64,000 nt of DNA, taken from contig CAMZMU010000020.1 in the NCBI GenBank assembly GCA_947311845.1, positions 35,811,398-35,875,397 of the forward strand, written 5' to 3'. Of this stretch, positions 62,997 to 64,000 are shown one piece after another (the stretch's first letter is position 1; the number at the start of each line of letters is the position of its first letter). Source of the stretch: Poa pratensis (Eukaryota; Streptophyta; Magnoliopsida; Poales; Poaceae). A program made the position numbers and the translations under genes. The notes under the pieces are model-generated. The model saw only the letters and a list, made by a program, of their open reading frames with translations. It was not told the origin of the DNA and searched no databases.

Positions 62997-64000
62997 AAAC
63001 GTCAAGATTATTTCTATAAACATTGACATTTTCTTGCTAACGCTGGAAATATTTAAACTTTTAACCGTTGTCTACTAACTTACATTCAGAATCTGTCCTG
63101 TCCCATATGCTGCAATCTTCCTCCTCGCCATCCACTTCCCGGCAAGAGCGACCGCCTCGTCGCAACTTCTTGTTGGGCCTATCCTCCAAACAATAGCTTT
63201 TCGCCGCATTGGTGTTACTCGGCCGGATGTTGATCTTCTTGCCGAGAACGTTCGAAAAAACTGTCAACAGAGAAGAAGGCTCAGTTTGGCAAAATATTTC
63301 AAAAACCACAGTATTTCCATGCCCAGTGAACCAATAGTTCAGTTTTGGAAATAGAGGTCAAGACCTCCTTTTATGTTCTTCAAAATTAGTGAAGTTTCTT
63401 AATATTGAAGTATATAGCACTTTTTAATAAACTCAAATACTCAAAATATTAAAACCATAGTATTTCTAGAAACCACAATTTTTTTGAAATACTTAAAAAA
63501 AAACTTGCTTCGTCCAAACACACCCGAAACAATTTAGAGGCGTGGCCGCGTGAAACTTCATTGCGTATGCATTACCTTGTCCATTCTCGATTCAACCGGA
63601 TCCTTGAAGCTCGGGGACGGTGCGAAGCCGCCGTCGCAGACAAACATCTTCCTGAGCAGGAACTTGAAGGACCTGTTCTTAATTCCAGAGCCTCTGCTGT
63701 TTCCCGTGCGGACTAGCAGGTCCTTGGCCATGCTCAACATGATCTTTGTGTTGGGCGAGAGGTCGCCGTGGCCTTCAGCGTCGTCGCATTCATCGCGGTC
63801 CTGAAGGACTCTCCTGCCCACCTCTAGGCTGGATGGGCAGTTGAGGAACCTGTCTAGCGGCAGGCCGAGGCCGTCCTCGGCCCCTCGGGCGCCAGACTTG
63901 GACTTTGCACGCCGAAGGAGCTTTGCGAGGGCGTCCTGGAGCTTTTCCGCCTCTTCGATGGTGAACTCCGGCAGGTCGTGCTCGTGCGTCGACGTGGGGT
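62962..64000 (-). CDS. LAZY/DRO1-type gravitropism gene (IGT family), copy 2, 5' end outside the window
   Basis: The partner of copy 1, in the same orientation, with high similarity through the coding region. Exons on -: 63576 to the window edge, 63084-63260, 62962-62981. Motifs seen: LPEFTIEEAEKLQDALAKLL, LPLDRFLNCPSSLEVGRR, FLLRKMFVCDGGFAPSPSF then KDPVESRMDK, and the C-terminus FIVLDI* (CCL motif), which copy 1 has lost. Exon 3 begins with the same splice acceptor, but one G is missing near 63249 (CC in copy 1 is C here on +). As read, the frame is lost after F-F-R-T, while the other frame continues LGKKINIRPS and SYCLEDRPN. The intron between the second and third exons is 315 bp against 81 bp in copy 1, with an insertion of about 248 bp. 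The IGT signature lies beyond the edge. Confidence 0.8.
63278..63525. mobile_element. MITE-like insertion in the copy 2 intron (candidate)
   Basis: Comparison with copy 1 shows about 248 extra bases between GAGAAGAA and AATTTAGAGG. The ends GGCTCAGTTTGG and CCAAACACACCC are roughly inverted; GAA at both edges may be a 3-bp duplication. AT-rich with TATTTC/GAAATA words. Probably a small TIR element; family undetermined. Confidence 0.5.

Overview
The window looks like nuclear DNA of a temperate grass (Poaceae, Pooideae, probably Triticeae or a close relative). The reasons are Stowaway, Tourist-like and Mutator-type MITEs, a gypsy LTR starting TGATACGTCTC as is common in wheat and barley, nested LTR elements with 5-bp target duplications, intron-bearing host genes and GC-rich gene 5' ends. 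No bacterial, CRISPR or viral replicon features are present. Boundaries and splice sites were read by eye; family names rest on recognised motifs, not on searches.

Host genes are few. (1) 14.1-17.1 kb, + strand: a multi-exon gene for the guanine-nucleotide-exchange subunit of translation elongation factor eEF1B (EF-1-delta/beta type). Its promoter has site II and telo-box elements, but one base is missing in the sixth exon. (2) 53.1-54.6 kb and 62.9-64.0 kb (the latter cut by the window edge), both - strand: a tandem pair of LAZY/DRO1-type (IGT family) gravitropism genes. Copy 1 has a one-base lesion in its C-terminal motif and copy 2 has one in its third exon.

Everything else that can be named is mobile. 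From left to right: short tandem duplications (1-0.9 kb, 2.4-2.8 kb); a 2.3-kb Mutator-like element carrying host gene pieces including a CDPK fragment, with a Stowaway MITE nested in it (2.85-5.15 kb); a Helitron 3' end (5.8 kb); an old gag-only LTR element (7.70-11.65 kb); a repeat module and minisatellite zone interrupted by a Helitron-like end (12.5-13.7 kb); two back-to-back TAA-duplicating elements (17.70-19.11 kb); a ~590-bp hAT-like element split by two insertions, namely a very young 12.5-kb non-autonomous LTR element with 4.5-kb LTRs (19.46-31.99 kb) and a 6.6-kb Copia element (32.07-38.66 kb); a 3'-truncated Tat-type gypsy element (about 39.96-45.76 kb, - strand); a foldback repeat (46.6-47.2 kb); a decayed hAT transposase (47.9-48.3 kb); a 5'-truncated Copia element (49.12-51.2 kb, - strand); a LINE 3' fragment with a 35-base C run (51.8-52.3 kb); a Mutator MITE (56.71-57.36 kb); a complete 1.5-kb Helitron (58.36-59.87 kb); and a PIF/Harbinger transposon with a broken transposase (60.38-62.50 kb).

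The most unusual region is the interior of the 12.5-kb LTR element. It has no pol. It carries one sense ORF with a pattern like a double-stranded-RNA-binding domain, and one antisense ORF with a membrane segment, its own TATA box and a good start context. The other main points are the LAZY pair with complementary lesions, and the observation that essentially all frameshifts noticed here are single-base deletions, which raises a consensus-quality question.
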